This document shows, piece after piece, positions 31,595-41,770 of a stretch of DNA of 64,000 nucleotides. Position numbers and translations under genes: made by a program. Source of the stretch: Halomonas halmophila (GTDB lineage: Bacteria; Pseudomonadota; Gammaproteobacteria; Pseudomonadales; Halomonadaceae); contig NZ_BJOC01000003.1 in NCBI RefSeq assembly GCF_006540005.1, forward strand, positions 144,973 to 208,972, read 5' to 3'. Position 1 is the stretch's first letter, and each line of letters begins with the position of its first letter. The notes under the pieces were generated by a model. That model was not told where the DNA came from. It saw nothing but the letters and a program-made list of their open reading frames with translations, and searched no databases.

Positions 31595-31657
31595 GTGAGG
31601 CGTGAGGCGTGAGGCGTGAGGTGTGAGGTGTGAGGCGTGAGGCGTGAGGCGTGAGGG
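31595..31657 (+). repeat. Nine tandem GTGAGGC-type heptamers
   Basis: Nine consecutive 7-bp units: GTGAGGC three times, GTGAGGT twice, GTGAGGC three times and GTGAGGG. They lie between the SelT-like gene and the EamA gene, 14 bp after the SelT-like stop. A T run at 31685-31691 follows and may end transcription. The array is too short-period to be CRISPR. Confidence 0.95.
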
Positions 31658-31713
31658 GATAGGTCGCGACTGGCGTTCGGGGCGTTTTTTTACAGAATGA
31701 GCGGGGAAGTTTC

Positions 31714-32607
31714 ATGACAGCGGATCGTCGCGCGATTCTCTATGGGTTGGGGGCCGTTGGCTTGTGGTCGACGGTGGCCACGGCCTTCAAGGTGGCACTG
31801 GGTCATATGTCGCCCTTGACCCTGATGTGCATCGCCTCGGTGGTTTCCTGGGCGCTGATCGGCGTGCTGGTGTGGTATCGGGGCGAGGGGCGCGAGGCAT
31901 TGCGCCGTGGCTGGCGCACCGCCGCCTGGGCAGGCCTGATGAATCCCGCAGCCTACTACCTGGTGCTGTTTGCCGCCTATGATCGCCTGCCGGGTCAGGA
32001 GGCCATGGCGCTCAACTATACCTGGGCATTGACCATGGCGCTGCTCGCCGTGCCGATACTTGGCCAGCGGCTGACCCGCATGGACGTGCTGGCGGGGTTG
32101 ATCGCCTACTCGGGGGTCTGGGTGATCGCCACCCGTGGTCAGGTGTTCAACGTGAACTTCGCCGACCCGCTGGGCGTCGGCTTTGCACTGGTCTCGACCT
32201 TGATCTGGGCTTTGTACTGGCTGCTCAACACGCGTGATGCTCGCCCGCCACTGGTGGCGCAATGGCAGAATTTCAGTGTAGGAGTGCCGGTGTTGCTGGT
32301 GATGTGGTGCCTGGGCCCCGAGGTTGAGTGGGTCGGGGCGACCGGGTTGGCAGCGGGCGTCTATGTGGGGTTGTTCGAGATGGGCATCGCCTTCGTGTTC
32401 TGGCAAATGGCGATGCACACGGTATCGCGTACCGCCCGGATATCGAACCTGATCTTTCTTTCGCCGCCGGTCTCGCTGCTGCTGCTGTTCTTCGTCGTCG
32501 GTGAACCCATCCTGCCCTCGACCTTGGTGGGACTGGTGCTGATCCTTGGCGGGCTGGGGCTGCAGCAGCGACAGAAGGCGCCGGCCGCGGCCAGCGCCCA
32601 GCAGTGA
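31714..32607 (+). CDS. EamA/DMT-family membrane transporter
   Basis: A 297-residue inner-membrane protein with about ten hydrophobic helices in two EamA repeats (about 8-140 and 150-285). It has the N-terminal LGAVGLWSTVATAFKVAL and PAAYYLVLFAAYDRLPGQEA, and the C-terminal repeat SRTARISNLIFLSPPVSLLL with VGLVLILGGLGLQQ. DMT exporters move amino acids, metabolites or drugs; the substrate cannot be told here. The gene ends 10 bp from the convergent tesA. Confidence 0.88.
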   Translation: MTADRRAILYGLGAVGLWSTVATAFKVALGHMSPLTLMCIASVVSWALIGVLVWYRGEGREALRRGWRTAAWAGLMNPAAYYLVLFAAYDRLPGQEAMALNYTWALTMALLAVPILGQRLTRMDVLAGLIAYSGVWVIATRGQVFNVNFADPLGVGFALVSTLIWALYWLLNTRDARPPLVAQWQNFSVGVPVLLVMWCLGPEVEWVGATGLAAGVYVGLFEMGIAFVFWQMAMHTVSRTARISNLIFLSPPVSLLLLFFVVGEPILPSTLVGLVLILGGLGLQQRQKAPAAASAQQ

Positions 32608-32617
32608 GGCAACATGG

Positions 32618-33310
32618 TCACGCGCCGTCACCCGCATCGGCGAGCGCCACGCCGGCGTTTTTCAGCAGAGGGGCAAGTACCGGCCAGACGTTGTCGAGCA
32701 CTCTGGGCTGGGCCTCGGCGGTGGGGTGAATGCCATCTTCCTGCATCAATGCGTCTTTCAAGGCCACGCCTTCCAGCAGGAAGGGCAGCAGCGGCACCCC
32801 GAAGCGCTCCGCGAGATCGGCGAAGACCTGCCTGAAAGCGTCACGATAGGCCTGGCCATAGTTGGGAGGAATATCGATACCGAGCAGGGCGACCTGCGCC
32901 CCGGAGGCCTGACTGGCCTCGATCATCGCGGCGAGGTTGGTGCGCATCTGCTGGGGAGAAAGGCCCCGGAGACCGTCGTTGCCGCCGAGTTCGATCAGAA
33001 CAATATCAGGATCATGTTGCCTCAATAACTCGGGCAGGCGGGTCTTGCCGCCGGCGGTGGTCTCGCCACTGATGCTGGCATTGACGACTTCGGCCTTGCC
33101 CTCCAGACGTTCGGCCAGCAAGCTGACCCAGCCGGCGTCACGCTCGATGCCATAGGCCGCGCTCAAGCTGTCGCCCATGACCAGCACCACGGGTCCTGAA
33201 GCGGCCCAAAGTGGGCTGCTGGCCAGCCACAGGAACATCGCCAGCCAGACCCGCCGCAGGAGCGGTGGTAGGGGCTTGCGAACTCGAACCACGGGGGAAT
33301 GCTCCAGCAT
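32618..33310 (-). CDS. tesA: Periplasmic acyl-CoA thioesterase I / lysophospholipase L1 (TesA)
   Basis: A 230-residue SGNH hydrolase acting on acyl-CoA, esters and lysophospholipids in the periplasm. It has a signal peptide ending at about residue 37 (LASSPLWAA), block I MGDSLSAAYG with nucleophile Ser48, block III GGNDGLRG, and block V DGIHPTAEAQ (catalytic Asp/His). The ATG at 33308-33310 has GAGGAG 6 bp upstream; it shares the tetranucleotide CATG with the start of the divergent ybbA. This tesA/ybbA divergence is also found in E. coli. Confidence 0.94.
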   Translation of the reverse strand: MLEHSPVVRVRKPLPPLLRRVWLAMFLWLASSPLWAASGPVVLVMGDSLSAAYGIERDAGWVSLLAERLEGKAEVVNASISGETTAGGKTRLPELLRQHDPDIVLIELGGNDGLRGLSPQQMRTNLAAMIEASQASGAQVALLGIDIPPNYGQAYRDAFRQVFADLAERFGVPLLPFLLEGVALKDALMQEDGIHPTAEAQPRVLDNVWPVLAPLLKNAGVALADAGDGA

Positions 33311-34028
33311 GTCCAACTCCTCGCACGCGAATGCCAATACGCCGATTCTACACGCCGAGGGCCTGAGCAAGGAGGTCGTCAGTGGCGAACGCCGCCTGAT
33401 TATTCTGCAGGCCCTGGATATCGAGGTGCAGGCCGGCGAGAGCGTCGCCATCCTGGGGCAGAGCGGGGCAGGCAAGTCGACCCTGCTGGGGCTGCTGGCC
33501 GGCCTCGACGCGCCGAGTGGTGGCCGGCTGGCCATGTTCGGGCAGTCGCTGGGGGATCTGGACGAGGATGGCCGGGCCGGCCTTCGCGCCGGGCGTGTCG
33601 GCTTCGTGTTCCAGAACTTCCAGCTGTTGCCGACACTGACTGCCCTGGAAAATGTGCTGATGCCGCTGGAGTTGACCGCGGTCCGCGATGCCGATCGTCT
33701 GGCCCGACGCTGGCTGGAGCGCGTGGGGCTTGGCGAGCGACTCGACCATCTGCCCAAGCAGCTGTCCGGTGGTGAGCAACAGCGAGTGGCCCTGGCAAGG
33801 GCCTTCGTGACCGGTGCCGAGCTGGTGTTCGCCGACGAGCCGACCGGCAACCTCGACCCCGTCACCGGGGAGCGTATCATCGACACCTTGTTCGAGCTGA
33901 ATCATGAAGCCGGTACCACCCTGGTGCTGGTCACCCACGATCATGCCCTGGCACGACGCTGCGATCGTTGCCTGCAGCTGACCGACGGGCACCTGGTCGA
34001 GATGATGCGCGACGAGGTGGGCGCATGA
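33309..34028 (+). CDS. ybbA: ABC transporter ATPase YbbA
   Basis: A 239-residue ABC ATPase of the LolD/MacB-like group that partners the FtsX-type permease YbbP encoded next. It has Walker A GQSGAGKSTLLG (about 51-62), Q loop VFQNFQLLPTL, signature LSGGEQQRVALARA (about 154-167) and Walker B LVFADEPTGNLD. Start ATG 33309-33311 overlaps the tesA start codon on the other strand. The stop overlaps the ybbP ATG (ATGA). Substrate is unknown; lipid or peptide extraction from the inner membrane is suspected. Confidence 0.93.
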   Translation: MSNSSHANANTPILHAEGLSKEVVSGERRLIILQALDIEVQAGESVAILGQSGAGKSTLLGLLAGLDAPSGGRLAMFGQSLGDLDEDGRAGLRAGRVGFVFQNFQLLPTLTALENVLMPLELTAVRDADRLARRWLERVGLGERLDHLPKQLSGGEQQRVALARAFVTGAELVFADEPTGNLDPVTGERIIDTLFELNHEAGTTLVLVTHDHALARRCDRCLQLTDGHLVEMMRDEVGA

Positions 34029-36595
34029 CGGGCTCGGCACGTCTCTGGGGCCTTTCCTGGCGCGGCCTGAAACGCGACATGCGAGCTGGCGATGTGCGCG
34101 CCCTGTTTCTGGCCCTGGCGCTGGCCGTGGCCGCCTCGACCATGATCGGTTTCTTCCTTGATCGCCTCGACCGCGGCCTGACCCGGCAGGCCGGGCAACT
34201 GCTGGGTGGTGATGTGGTGCTCGAGCAATCGCGGCCCTTCGACGCGGCACTGCGCGAGACGCTCGAGTCCGCGGGGCTGACGCTGTCGGACCAGGTCGAC
34301 ATGGTGTCCATGGTCAGTCAGGACGATGCCTTCCAGTCGGTGAGTCTCAAGGCGGTGGATGATGCCTATCCGCACTATGGTGTGTCGCGGATTGCGCGAG
34401 GCGACGAGGTGGCTGAGGTGGCGTCCGGGCCCGCGCGTGGCGATGTCTGGATCGCGCCGCGTCTGGCCATGCTGCTCGATGCCGGGGTGGGCGACAGCCT
34501 GCGGGTCGGCAGCGCCGAGCTGCGCGTGGATGGGGTCATCGAGCGTGAGGCCGATCCCTCGGCGGGTTTCGGCAACTTCAATCCGCGTTTGATGATGCAT
34601 GTGGACGACCTGCCGGCCACGGGACTGGTGCAGGAAGGCTCGCGCATCGAATACGAGCTGCTGGCCGCGGGCTCGGCCGAGGCGGTGGCTTCGGTGGCAC
34701 CGGTGCTCGCACGCCTGCGCGGCGAGGGTGTCGAGGTGCAGGATGTGCGCGAGGACCGGCCGCGACTCGGCAGTGCCCTGGAGCGGGCCGACCGATACCT
34801 GAGCCTGGCCGGACTGGCGGCGGTCCTGCTGGCTGGCGTGGCGGTCGCCATGGCCACACGGCGTTATGTCGAGCGTCACCTGGATACCGCGGCGCTGTTA
34901 CGCTGCTTCGGGGCCAGTCAGCGCGATCTGGTGGGGCTTTTTGCCTTGCAATTGCTGTGGCTGGCGCTGGCCGCCTCACTGGTCGGCGCCCTGGTCGGGC
35001 TGGCCGGTCAGGCCCTGCTGCTGGCACTTCTGGGAGCGGTGATGCCCATCGATCTGCCGCCGCCGGGACTCCTGCCGCTGGGCATGGGCATCTTTACCGC
35101 GCTGGCCGTGCTGGCGGGCTTTGCCGGTCCTACGCTGCTTCGCTTGCGACGCGTCAGCGCGCTGAAGGTCTTGCGCCGCGAGCTTGATCCGCTGCCGGCC
35201 TCGGCTTGGATCGTGGTGGTCATGGCGGCGGCGGTCTTCGGTGGTCTGTTGTGGCTCTACTCCGGGGATGGGCTGCTGGCGCTGGGCTTGCTGCTGGGAG
35301 GAATGATCGCCCTGGTCGTATTATGGGGACTGGGGAGTGTCCTGCTAAGGCTGCTGGCCAGACTCTGTCGGCGGCTGCCGCACGAGACCGGCTCGCCGGA
35401 TAATCCCTGGCGGGCTCTGAGAATGGGCGGTCAGCAGTTGGCGCGCCGACACAATGCCAGCCTCGGCCAGCTGCTGGCATTTGCCGCGGCGCTGTTTGCC
35501 ATGGCCATGATCGCCCTGGTGCGTGGCGATCTCCTGAACGCCTGGCAGGCTCAGCTCCCGGAGGACACCCCCAACCACTTCGCCATCAACATTCAACCCG
35601 GCGAGCGCGACGCCTTCGAGGCGGCACTCAACGAGACCGCTGACGCACACAGTGCTCTTTACCCAATGGTGCGCGGGCGCATTACTGCCATCGAGGGGCA
35701 GTCGCCGCAGGATGTCGTGCCGCAGGAGGCGCGGGGAGATAATGCCCTGCGGCGTGAGCTCAACCTGACCTGGAGCGACGAGGTGCCCACCGGCAATCGA
35801 CTGGTGGCCGGTGAATGGTTTACGGCGTCTTCTACCGATTCGTCGGGCTGGATGAGTGCAGTAGACGCCCGGAAGGTCGCACCGATTTCCCTGGAAAGTG
35901 GCCTGGCCGAACGACTCGGTCTGGGCGTTGGCGACACCCTGACATTCAGCGTGGGCAGCGAAACGGTGAAGGGCCGGATTACCAGTCTGCGTGACCTCGA
36001 CTGGGACAGCTTCCGGCCGAACTTCTATGTCATCTTCCCGCCCGGCGTACTGGAGGAATTCGGCCACAGCTACATCACTGCCTTTCACCTCGACACGGCC
36101 GAGCGTGGCGTGTTGCTCGGCCTGGTCGAGGACTTCCCGGCGGTCACCCTGCTGGATGTCGAGTCGATCCTGTCGCGGGTTCGCGAGGTCCTCGATCAGG
36201 TCACCCGTGCCGTCGAGCTGGTCCTTGTCCTCGTACTGCTGGCGGGCATCAGCGTGCTCTATGCGGCGCTGGTCGCGAGCATGCCGGTACGTGCCCATGA
36301 AGCGGGCCTGCTGCGTGTGTTCGGCGCCGGCAATCGGCTCCTGGCCAGGGTCCAGGGTGCGGAGTTTGCCCTGCTGGGGCTGGCCAGTGGCCTCCTGGCG
36401 GCATTGCTGGCCGAGCTGGCCGCAGCCGGTATCTATCTGACCTGGCTTGACCTGGCGCCGCGCTGGCACCTGGGGCTCTGGCTCGGCTTGCCGCTGGTTG
36501 GCATCTTGCTGGTCGGCGTCATTGGCCAGCTGTTGTCTCGGGGTCTGCGGCGGCAAGCCCCCATGGCCAGTCTGGGGCTGCTCGGTGAAACCTGA
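34025..36595 (+). CDS. ybbP: FtsX-family ABC permease YbbP
   Basis: An 856-residue inner-membrane permease of the YbbP type with ten predicted helices: one near the N terminus (VRALFLALALAVAASTMIGFFL, in parts, residues about 22-42), a periplasmic domain (about 55-240), a central FtsX core (about 260-470, including AVAMATRRYVERHLDTAALLRCFGAS), a second periplasmic domain, and a C-terminal FtsX core (about 715-850, including MPVRAHEAGLLRVFGAGN). Coupled to ybbA by a four-base overlap. Works with YbbA; the cargo is unknown. Confidence 0.93.
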   Translation: MTGSARLWGLSWRGLKRDMRAGDVRALFLALALAVAASTMIGFFLDRLDRGLTRQAGQLLGGDVVLEQSRPFDAALRETLESAGLTLSDQVDMVSMVSQDDAFQSVSLKAVDDAYPHYGVSRIARGDEVAEVASGPARGDVWIAPRLAMLLDAGVGDSLRVGSAELRVDGVIEREADPSAGFGNFNPRLMMHVDDLPATGLVQEGSRIEYELLAAGSAEAVASVAPVLARLRGEGVEVQDVREDRPRLGSALERADRYLSLAGLAAVLLAGVAVAMATRRYVERHLDTAALLRCFGASQRDLVGLFALQLLWLALAASLVGALVGLAGQALLLALLGAVMPIDLPPPGLLPLGMGIFTALAVLAGFAGPTLLRLRRVSALKVLRRELDPLPASAWIVVVMAAAVFGGLLWLYSGDGLLALGLLLGGMIALVVLWGLGSVLLRLLARLCRRLPHETGSPDNPWRALRMGGQQLARRHNASLGQLLAFAAALFAMAMIALVRGDLLNAWQAQLPEDTPNHFAINIQPGERDAFEAALNETADAHSALYPMVRGRITAIEGQSPQDVVPQEARGDNALRRELNLTWSDEVPTGNRLVAGEWFTASSTDSSGWMSAVDARKVAPISLESGLAERLGLGVGDTLTFSVGSETVKGRITSLRDLDWDSFRPNFYVIFPPGVLEEFGHSYITAFHLDTAERGVLLGLVEDFPAVTLLDVESILSRVREVLDQVTRAVELVLVLVLLAGISVLYAALVASMPVRAHEAGLLRVFGAGNRLLARVQGAEFALLGLASGLLAALLAELAAAGIYLTWLDLAPRWHLGLWLGLPLVGILLVGVIGQLLSRGLRRQAPMASLGLLGET

Positions 36596-36674
36596 TGGAT
36601 CGGCGGTGTTATCGTCATATCGGCATCATCGAAATCCGGCATAATCAAGCATCAACCACCAAGGAGCGGGTGTA

Positions 36675-38099
36675 ATGAAGACACGATTCCTACCAGGCAA
36701 GTCGGTTTGCGTCATGGGGCTGAGCGCGCTGTTGTTGATCGGCACCGGGCCGGCCCAGGCCGATGCCGAGCGTCTCGAGGCGGACCTCCGGGCACTGTTT
36801 GCCGAGCGCCCGGGCGAGCTGACCATCGGTGATGTCTCCGAGAGCATGCTGGGCGGCGAGACAAGCGCGACCAATATCGATTACGTCAGCGAGCAGGGGG
36901 AGCGCCTTTTGATCGACCGCTACGTCGTCGAGGGCGATTATGACGACCCTGACCAGGTGCTCATGGAAGGGATCAGGATGGCCGACGAGCAGGGCGACGC
37001 GGCTGGCACCATCGAGGTGCAGCGCCTGGTGGCGACCGGTCCATCTCGCTCGGTATTGTCACTCGAGGACTGGTTGACCGACCTCGAAGCCGAGCAAATG
37101 GTGGTCGAGGGCCTGAGCGTCGAGCGTCGTGGCAGCGTCGTGTTCGATGACACGACCCAGCCGGCACGCACGCTGCGTAATCCGCGGCTGGCCATCGAGC
37201 GCCTGGAGCTCGAGTCGCTATCGCCACAGCACATCGGCAGCCTGGTGGCCCGCAACATCAGCGGCAGTGCCGAGGCCATCGGGGATCTCGGGGATGGTGA
37301 ATTCAGCCTGGCCAGCCTGGACCTTCAGGGGCTGCATGACCTGCACAGCCAGGATGAGGCGCGGGCCGACCGTGTGGAACTCGAAGACCTTGACATCAGT
37401 GCACAGGGGCTCTCGACCACGCTGGAGCGGCTGCTGATCGACAGCGACATGACCGATGGGGCCGGTGGCTTGTGGCTGGAATCGATGAACCTTGATCTGG
37501 CCGGGATGATCGAGCTCGCCCCGGCCGAGAAGCGAACCCGGCTGCGCATGATGAGCAATGTGCTGACCGGCGGCAGCGGCCAGCTGACGCTGGATGCCGC
37601 CTTCGATGGGCAGTGGGAGGAAAAGGGTGGCAATCGGGCCCTCTTGATCGGCGAGAGCCGAGTCACGGCCGGGGAAGCCTTTCGTTGGACCTTCGACAGT
37701 GAAACACCGGCGCGCCTGCCGGAGGGCGTCGAGCCGGCCTCCTACCTGACCCGTCTCGACAGGCTGGATGAGGTTACCCTGTTGGGGGGCGAGGTCGAGA
37801 CTACCCTGACCGACCTCGGCCTGTTCGGCCGCTTGCCGGCCATCCTCGCCACCATCCAGGGCATGAGCGAGGCCGACTTTCTGGCCCAGGCGCGCACCCA
37901 GGCCAAGGGGCTGGGCAGCATGTTCGGGCCGGAAGCGGCCCGGCTGCTGGGCGGGCTGGTCGACATGATGGAAGGCAAGGCCAGCGAGCTTGTCGTCCAC
38001 CTCTCGCTGCCGGAAGGCGGTGAGCATGAGGTTGAAACCCTGGCCAATGATCCCCTGGTGTTGCCCAGCAAGCTGGACATGAAGGTCCAGACACGCTGA
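36675..38099 (+). CDS. Periplasmic protein of unknown function
   Basis: A 474-residue acidic protein with a clear signal peptide (about 1-29, ending GPAQA). The remainder is periplasmic or peripheral, with no further membrane segment. It is rich in beta-type repeated phrases such as [23 protein letters not shown] and [11 protein letters not shown], reminiscent of AsmA/DUF945-like repeated beta structure but not assignable. The start is ATG 36675 with AGGAGCGGG 6-14 bp upstream. It stands alone between ybbP and glyA. No known family was recognised. Confidence 0.75.
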   Translation: MKTRFLPGKSVCVMGLSALLLIGTGPAQADAERLEADLRALFAERPGELTIGDVSESMLGGETSATNIDYVSEQGERLLIDRYVVEGDYDDPDQVLMEGIRMADEQGDAAGTIEVQRLVATGPSRSVLSLEDWLTDLEAEQMVVEGLSVERRGSVVFDDTTQPARTLRNPRLAIERLELESLSPQHIGSLVARNISGSAEAIGDLGDGEFSLASLDLQGLHDLHSQDEARADRVELEDLDISAQGLSTTLERLLIDSDMTDGAGGLWLESMNLDLAGMIELAPAEKRTRLRMMSNVLTGGSGQLTLDAAFDGQWEEKGGNRALLIGESRVTAGEAFRWTFDSETPARLPEGVEPASYLTRLDRLDEVTLLGGEVETTLTDLGLFGRLPAILATIQGMSEADFLAQARTQAKGLGSMFGPEAARLLGGLVDMMEGKASELVVHLSLPEGGEHEVETLANDPLVLPSKLDMKVQTR

Positions 38100-38241
38100 G
38101 CGGTCGAGTCGATGCTTCAGAATTTCTCAAGCCTGGATGAGAAATGATGGACCTTCCCGTGACGGCCTCTCATGTGAAAGCCGTCATGGGCTGGGGTATG
38201 ATGAGCTTCCTGATTATCCACCCAAGCGAGGTCCTGAGCCG

Positions 38242-39507
38242 ATGTTCAGCCGTGATATGCAGATTGCCGGGTTCGATGATGCCCTTCTCGATGCCATGCA
38301 AAAGGAAAGCGCGCGTCAGGAAGCGCACATCGAGCTGATTGCCTCCGAAAACTATGCCAGCCCGCGGGTGCTCGAGGCGCAGGGCAGCCAGCTGACCAAC
38401 AAGTATGCGGAAGGCTACCCCGGCAAGCGCTACTACGGCGGCTGCGAGTTCGTCGACGTCGTGGAGCAACTGGCGATTGATTACGCCAGGGAATTGTTCG
38501 GTGCCAGCTACGCCAATGTCCAGCCACACTCCGGCTCCCAGGCCAATGGCGCGGTCTTCCAGGCGCTGGTCAAGCCCGGCGACACCGTGCTGGGCATGAG
38601 CCTGGACGCAGGTGGCCACCTGACCCATGGCGCGCGCCCCAACTTTTCCGGCAAGCACTACAATGCTGTGCAGTACGGCATCGACGAGAGTGGCCGGATC
38701 GATTACGACGAGGTCGCACGGCTGGCTCGCGAGCACCAGCCGAAGATGATCATCGCCGGCTTCTCGGCCTATTCGCAGATCATCGACTGGGCGAGGTTCC
38801 GCGAGATCGCCGATGAGGTGGGTGCCTACCTGCTGGTCGACATGGCGCACATCGCCGGCCTGGTCGCGGCCGGGGTCTATCCGAGCCCCATGGCACATGC
38901 CCACGTGGTCACGACCACCACGCACAAGACGCTGCGCGGGCCGCGCGGTGGCCTGATCCTGTCCAGCGAGGACGACGTCGAGATCGAGAAGAAGCTGCAG
39001 GCTGCCGTCTTTCCGGGCGGGCAGGGTGGTCCCCTCGAGCATGTCATCGCCGCCAAGGCGATCTGCTTCAAGGAAGCCATGGAGCCCGAGTTCAAGACCT
39101 ATCAGCAGCAGGTCGTCAAGAATGCCCAGGCCATGGCCGACGTCTTCATCGAGCGGGGCTTCGACATCGTCTCCGGCGGCACCGAGGACCATCTCTTCCT
39201 GCTGTCGATGGTCAAGCAGGGGCTGACCGGCAAGGACGCGGACGCCGCCCTGGGTCGTGCCCACATTACCGTCAACAAGAATGCCGTGCCCAATGACCCG
39301 CAGAGCCCGTTTGTGACCTCCGGGCTGCGCATCGGTACACCCGCCGTGACCACCCGCGGCTTCAACGCGGACGATTGTCGGGCACTCGCCGGCTGGATCA
39401 GCGATATCCTCGACGTCATGGTCAAGGGCGAAGACACCAGCGCCATCGAAGCCGAGGTGAAGGGCAAGGTCGAACAGATATGTGGCCGGTTGCCCGTGTA
39501 TCGTTGA
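38242..39507 (+). CDS. glyA: Serine hydroxymethyltransferase
   Basis: A PLP enzyme interconverting serine and glycine with tetrahydrofolate. The 421-residue protein has [21 protein letters not shown] near the start (in parts), [30 protein letters not shown] (in parts), and the PLP Schiff-base lysine Lys229 in [13 protein letters not shown], at the same position as in E. coli. The start is ATG 38242 preceded by GAGGTCCTGAGCC; the frame extends upstream without similarity. Confidence 0.98.
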   Translation: MFSRDMQIAGFDDALLDAMQKESARQEAHIELIASENYASPRVLEAQGSQLTNKYAEGYPGKRYYGGCEFVDVVEQLAIDYARELFGASYANVQPHSGSQANGAVFQALVKPGDTVLGMSLDAGGHLTHGARPNFSGKHYNAVQYGIDESGRIDYDEVARLAREHQPKMIIAGFSAYSQIIDWARFREIADEVGAYLLVDMAHIAGLVAAGVYPSPMAHAHVVTTTTHKTLRGPRGGLILSSEDDVEIEKKLQAAVFPGGQGGPLEHVIAAKAICFKEAMEPEFKTYQQQVVKNAQAMADVFIERGFDIVSGGTEDHLFLLSMVKQGLTGKDADAALGRAHITVNKNAVPNDPQSPFVTSGLRIGTPAVTTRGFNADDCRALAGWISDILDVMVKGEDTSAIEAEVKGKVEQICGRLPVYR

Positions 39508-39531
39508 GTCACCAACGAGGGAGTGAGTCGA

Positions 39532-39774
39532 ATGGCAGAACAGCGAACGACTGATCAACCAGAGGAGCAGCCCCGGACAGTCACCATTGATGGCAGGGAA
39601 TATCCGCTGGATCAGCTTTCTGAGTCGGCGCGCACTCAGGTGAACAACCTGCGTGTCACCGACCAGGAAATTCAGCGTCTTCAGCAGCAGTTGGCCATTG
39701 CTCAGACCGCGCGCTTAGCCTATGCCAATGAGCTCAAGGCGGAACTCGACAAGTTGAACACGACGAGCACTTGA
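39532..39774 (+). CDS. DUF6447-family small protein
   Basis: An 80-residue cytoplasmic protein resembling DUF6447: a short beta segment TVTIDGREYPLDQLSESA (about 17-34) followed by a helical coiled coil with VTDQEIQRLQQQLAIAQTAR (about 46-65). Function unknown. It starts 25 bp after glyA, with GAGGGAG upstream, so it may share the glyA transcript. A strong hairpin follows at 39796-39829. Confidence 0.8.
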   Translation: MAEQRTTDQPEEQPRTVTIDGREYPLDQLSESARTQVNNLRVTDQEIQRLQQQLAIAQTARLAYANELKAELDKLNTTST

Positions 39775-39795
39775 GGAAAGGTGGCGTGTTCCTGG

Positions 39796-39829
39796 GACGA
39801 CGGGGATGCCTTCGGGTATCCCCGTCGTC
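39796..39829 (+). terminator. Strong hairpin downstream of the DUF6447 gene
   Basis: GACGACGGGGAT (39796-39807) pairs perfectly with ATCCCCGTCGTC (39818-39829), a 12-bp stem with a 10-base loop. The following bases (GTTGAG) lack a T run, so it may be a poor or rho-assisted terminator between the glyA unit and nrdR. Confidence 0.55.
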
Positions 39830-39924
39830 GTTGAGGGCGTGCCGTGCGGATAACTGGGCGCTGTGCCTGCAAGCCGTTACAATATGACGAAACGTCACTT
39901 TCTTTTACTTGTCGGGTGATTGCC

Positions 39925-40410
39925 ATGCACTGCCCCTTTTGTGGCGCCAATGACACACGCGTTTCCGACTCACGCCTGGTTGCCGAAGGGGATCAGGTCA
40001 GACGTCGTCGCCAATGTGCGGTATGCAGTGAACGCTTTACTACCTACGAGACGGCCGAGTTGATCATGCCGCGGGTGATCAAGTCGGATGGCTCACGGGA
40101 ACTCTTCGACGAAGCCAAGCTGCGTGCCGGCATGCTGCGCTCCCTGGAAAAGCGTCCAGTGGGGGCCGAGGCCATCGAGGCAGCCGTGGAGCGTATCCGC
40201 CAGACGCTGCGGGCGCGTGGCGAGCGGGAAATCCATGCTCGTGACGTGGGCGAGGAGGTCATGCATGCGCTCAAGCGCCTCGACAAGGTGGCCTATATTC
40301 GCTTTGCCTCGGTGTATCGCAGCTTTCAGGATATCGACGAGTTTCGCGCCGAGATCGACCGCCTGGCGCAGGAGCCCAGTTTCCGCCCCGATGATACGGG
40401 GGCGCAATGA
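39925..40410 (+). CDS. nrdR: Transcriptional repressor NrdR
   Basis: Represses ribonucleotide reductase genes in response to ATP/dATP. The 161-residue protein has an N-terminal zinc ribbon (Cys3, Cys6, Cys31, Cys34) and an ATP-cone domain (about 48-138) beginning [21 protein letters not shown]. Length is normal for the family. ATG 40407 of ribD overlaps its stop (ATGA), giving the conserved nrdR-ribD coupling. Confidence 0.97.
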   Translation: MHCPFCGANDTRVSDSRLVAEGDQVRRRRQCAVCSERFTTYETAELIMPRVIKSDGSRELFDEAKLRAGMLRSLEKRPVGAEAIEAAVERIRQTLRARGEREIHARDVGEEVMHALKRLDKVAYIRFASVYRSFQDIDEFRAEIDRLAQEPSFRPDDTGAQ

Positions 40411-41558
40411 CTCCCGAGACTTCCGCGCATGCCTGGATGGCGCGAGCCCTGCGTCTGGCACGCCGGGGACTCTACACCACCGACCCGAACCCCAGGGTGG
40501 GCTGCGTGCTGGTCAATCAGGACAGGCTGGTCGGCGAGGGCTGGCATGAACGGGCCGGCGAGGCACATGCCGAGGTCCATGCCCTGCAGCAGGCCGGCGA
40601 CGCGGCGCGCGGCGCCACGGCCTACGTCACTCTGGAACCGTGTTCCCATCAGGGGCGCACCGGGCCTTGCGCCGTGGCTCTGGCCGAGGCGGGTGTGGCG
40701 CGTGTGGTCGTCGCCATGCAGGACCCCAACCCAGAGGTCGCGGGACGTGGAATCGACTTGTTGAAAGAGGCTGGGGTCGCGGTCGAGGTCGGCGTCCTGG
40801 AAGAAGAGGCGCGCGCCCTCAACCCCGGCTTCATTTCGCGCATGGCGCAAGGGCGGCCGCATGTTCGCCTCAAGATGGCGATGAGTCTGGATGGCCGTAC
40901 GGCCATGCGGTCCGGGGAATCCCAGTGGATCACCGGGCCCTCGGCACGACGTGAGGTCCAGCGTCTCCGGGCGCGCTCGAGTGCCGTGTTGACGGGGGTC
41001 GAATCCGTCATCTTCGACAATTCGCGTCTCACCGTGCGCCCCGAGCAACTCGAACTGGAGCAGGCCGAGTGCATTGCCCGGCGCCAGCCGCTGCGTGTGA
41101 TCGTCGACTCCCGGTTGCGTCTGCCCCTGGCGTCTGCCTGTCTGTGCGAAGCCGGGCGTACACTGGTGTTCACGGTAGCCGGCCATGATCGCGAACGCCG
41201 TGCCGAGCTGGAAGCCGCCGGTGCCGAGGTGGTGGAAGTGGCGGCCGAAGAGAGCGGACGCGTCGAGCTGGCGGCACTACTGGCCTATCTGGCGACCCGG
41301 GAGGCGGCCAATGAGGTGCTGCTGGAGACGGGGGCAACGCTGGCAGGGGCCATGTTCGATGCCGGCCTGGTGGACGAGATGCAGTTGTTCGTCGCCCAGA
41401 CCCTGCTGGGCGGCGAGGCGCGGCCGCTTTTCGAGCTGCCGGGGATGACGCGCATGGATGAGCAGCGCCCGCTGCAGATTCTGGATATTCGCGCCGTGGG
41501 CGAGGACTGGCGCATCACCGCCGTGCCTCGTCAGCGCGAGCTGTCGGTATCCGTCTGA
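40407..41558 (+). CDS. ribD: Bifunctional riboflavin-specific deaminase/reductase RibD
   Basis: Performs the second and third steps of riboflavin synthesis. The N-terminal zinc deaminase domain (about 1-145) has HAEVHALQ and [13 protein letters not shown] with the metal ligands. The C-terminal NADPH reductase domain (about 148-370) has [22 protein letters not shown] (in parts) and [16 protein letters not shown]. The protein is 383 residues. It is coupled to nrdR and followed by an unusual 212-bp gap where riboflavin synthase would normally be encoded. Confidence 0.97.
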   Translation: MTPETSAHAWMARALRLARRGLYTTDPNPRVGCVLVNQDRLVGEGWHERAGEAHAEVHALQQAGDAARGATAYVTLEPCSHQGRTGPCAVALAEAGVARVVVAMQDPNPEVAGRGIDLLKEAGVAVEVGVLEEEARALNPGFISRMAQGRPHVRLKMAMSLDGRTAMRSGESQWITGPSARREVQRLRARSSAVLTGVESVIFDNSRLTVRPEQLELEQAECIARRQPLRVIVDSRLRLPLASACLCEAGRTLVFTVAGHDRERRAELEAAGAEVVEVAAEESGRVELAALLAYLATREAANEVLLETGATLAGAMFDAGLVDEMQLFVAQTLLGGEARPLFELPGMTRMDEQRPLQILDIRAVGEDWRITAVPRQRELSVSV

Positions 41559-41770
41559 CGCCACGTTCTGACCTGGAGAGGGCTTCAGGGGGCGCTCCTG
41601 CGGTCGACTGACCTGGCACTGGCTGACAAGGTGACGAGCGAAGGTTGGACCACGCCTAGCGCCCGCGCCCGTGCCACGGTACCCTAACGCGGTTTCAGGT
41701 GGGTGACGCCTGACGGCGACGGAAATGTGGTCACTCGGCGACAGCCGCCACGCTCAAAGATGGAGAATCC
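41559..41770. other. Non-coding gap between ribD and ribBX
   Basis: Many gammaproteobacteria have the riboflavin synthase gene between ribD and ribBA. Here this 212-bp stretch has no reading frame with such similarity. It was inspected for an FMN riboswitch, but the conserved AGGGTGAAATTCCC-like and GGTGAAATTCC-like blocks are absent. It may contain the ribBX-ribH-nusB promoter. The ribosome site before ribBX is GATGGAGAATCC. Confidence 0.5.

Noticed and set aside
31595..31657. CRISPR array
   Set aside because: Seven-base direct repeats with no spacers and no cas genes; this is a simple tandem repeat. The same applies at 28955-29043 and 49524-49593.
41559..41770. FMN riboswitch before ribBX
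   Set aside because: The conserved RFN sequence blocks are missing; only GC-rich sequence with weak inverted repeats was seen.
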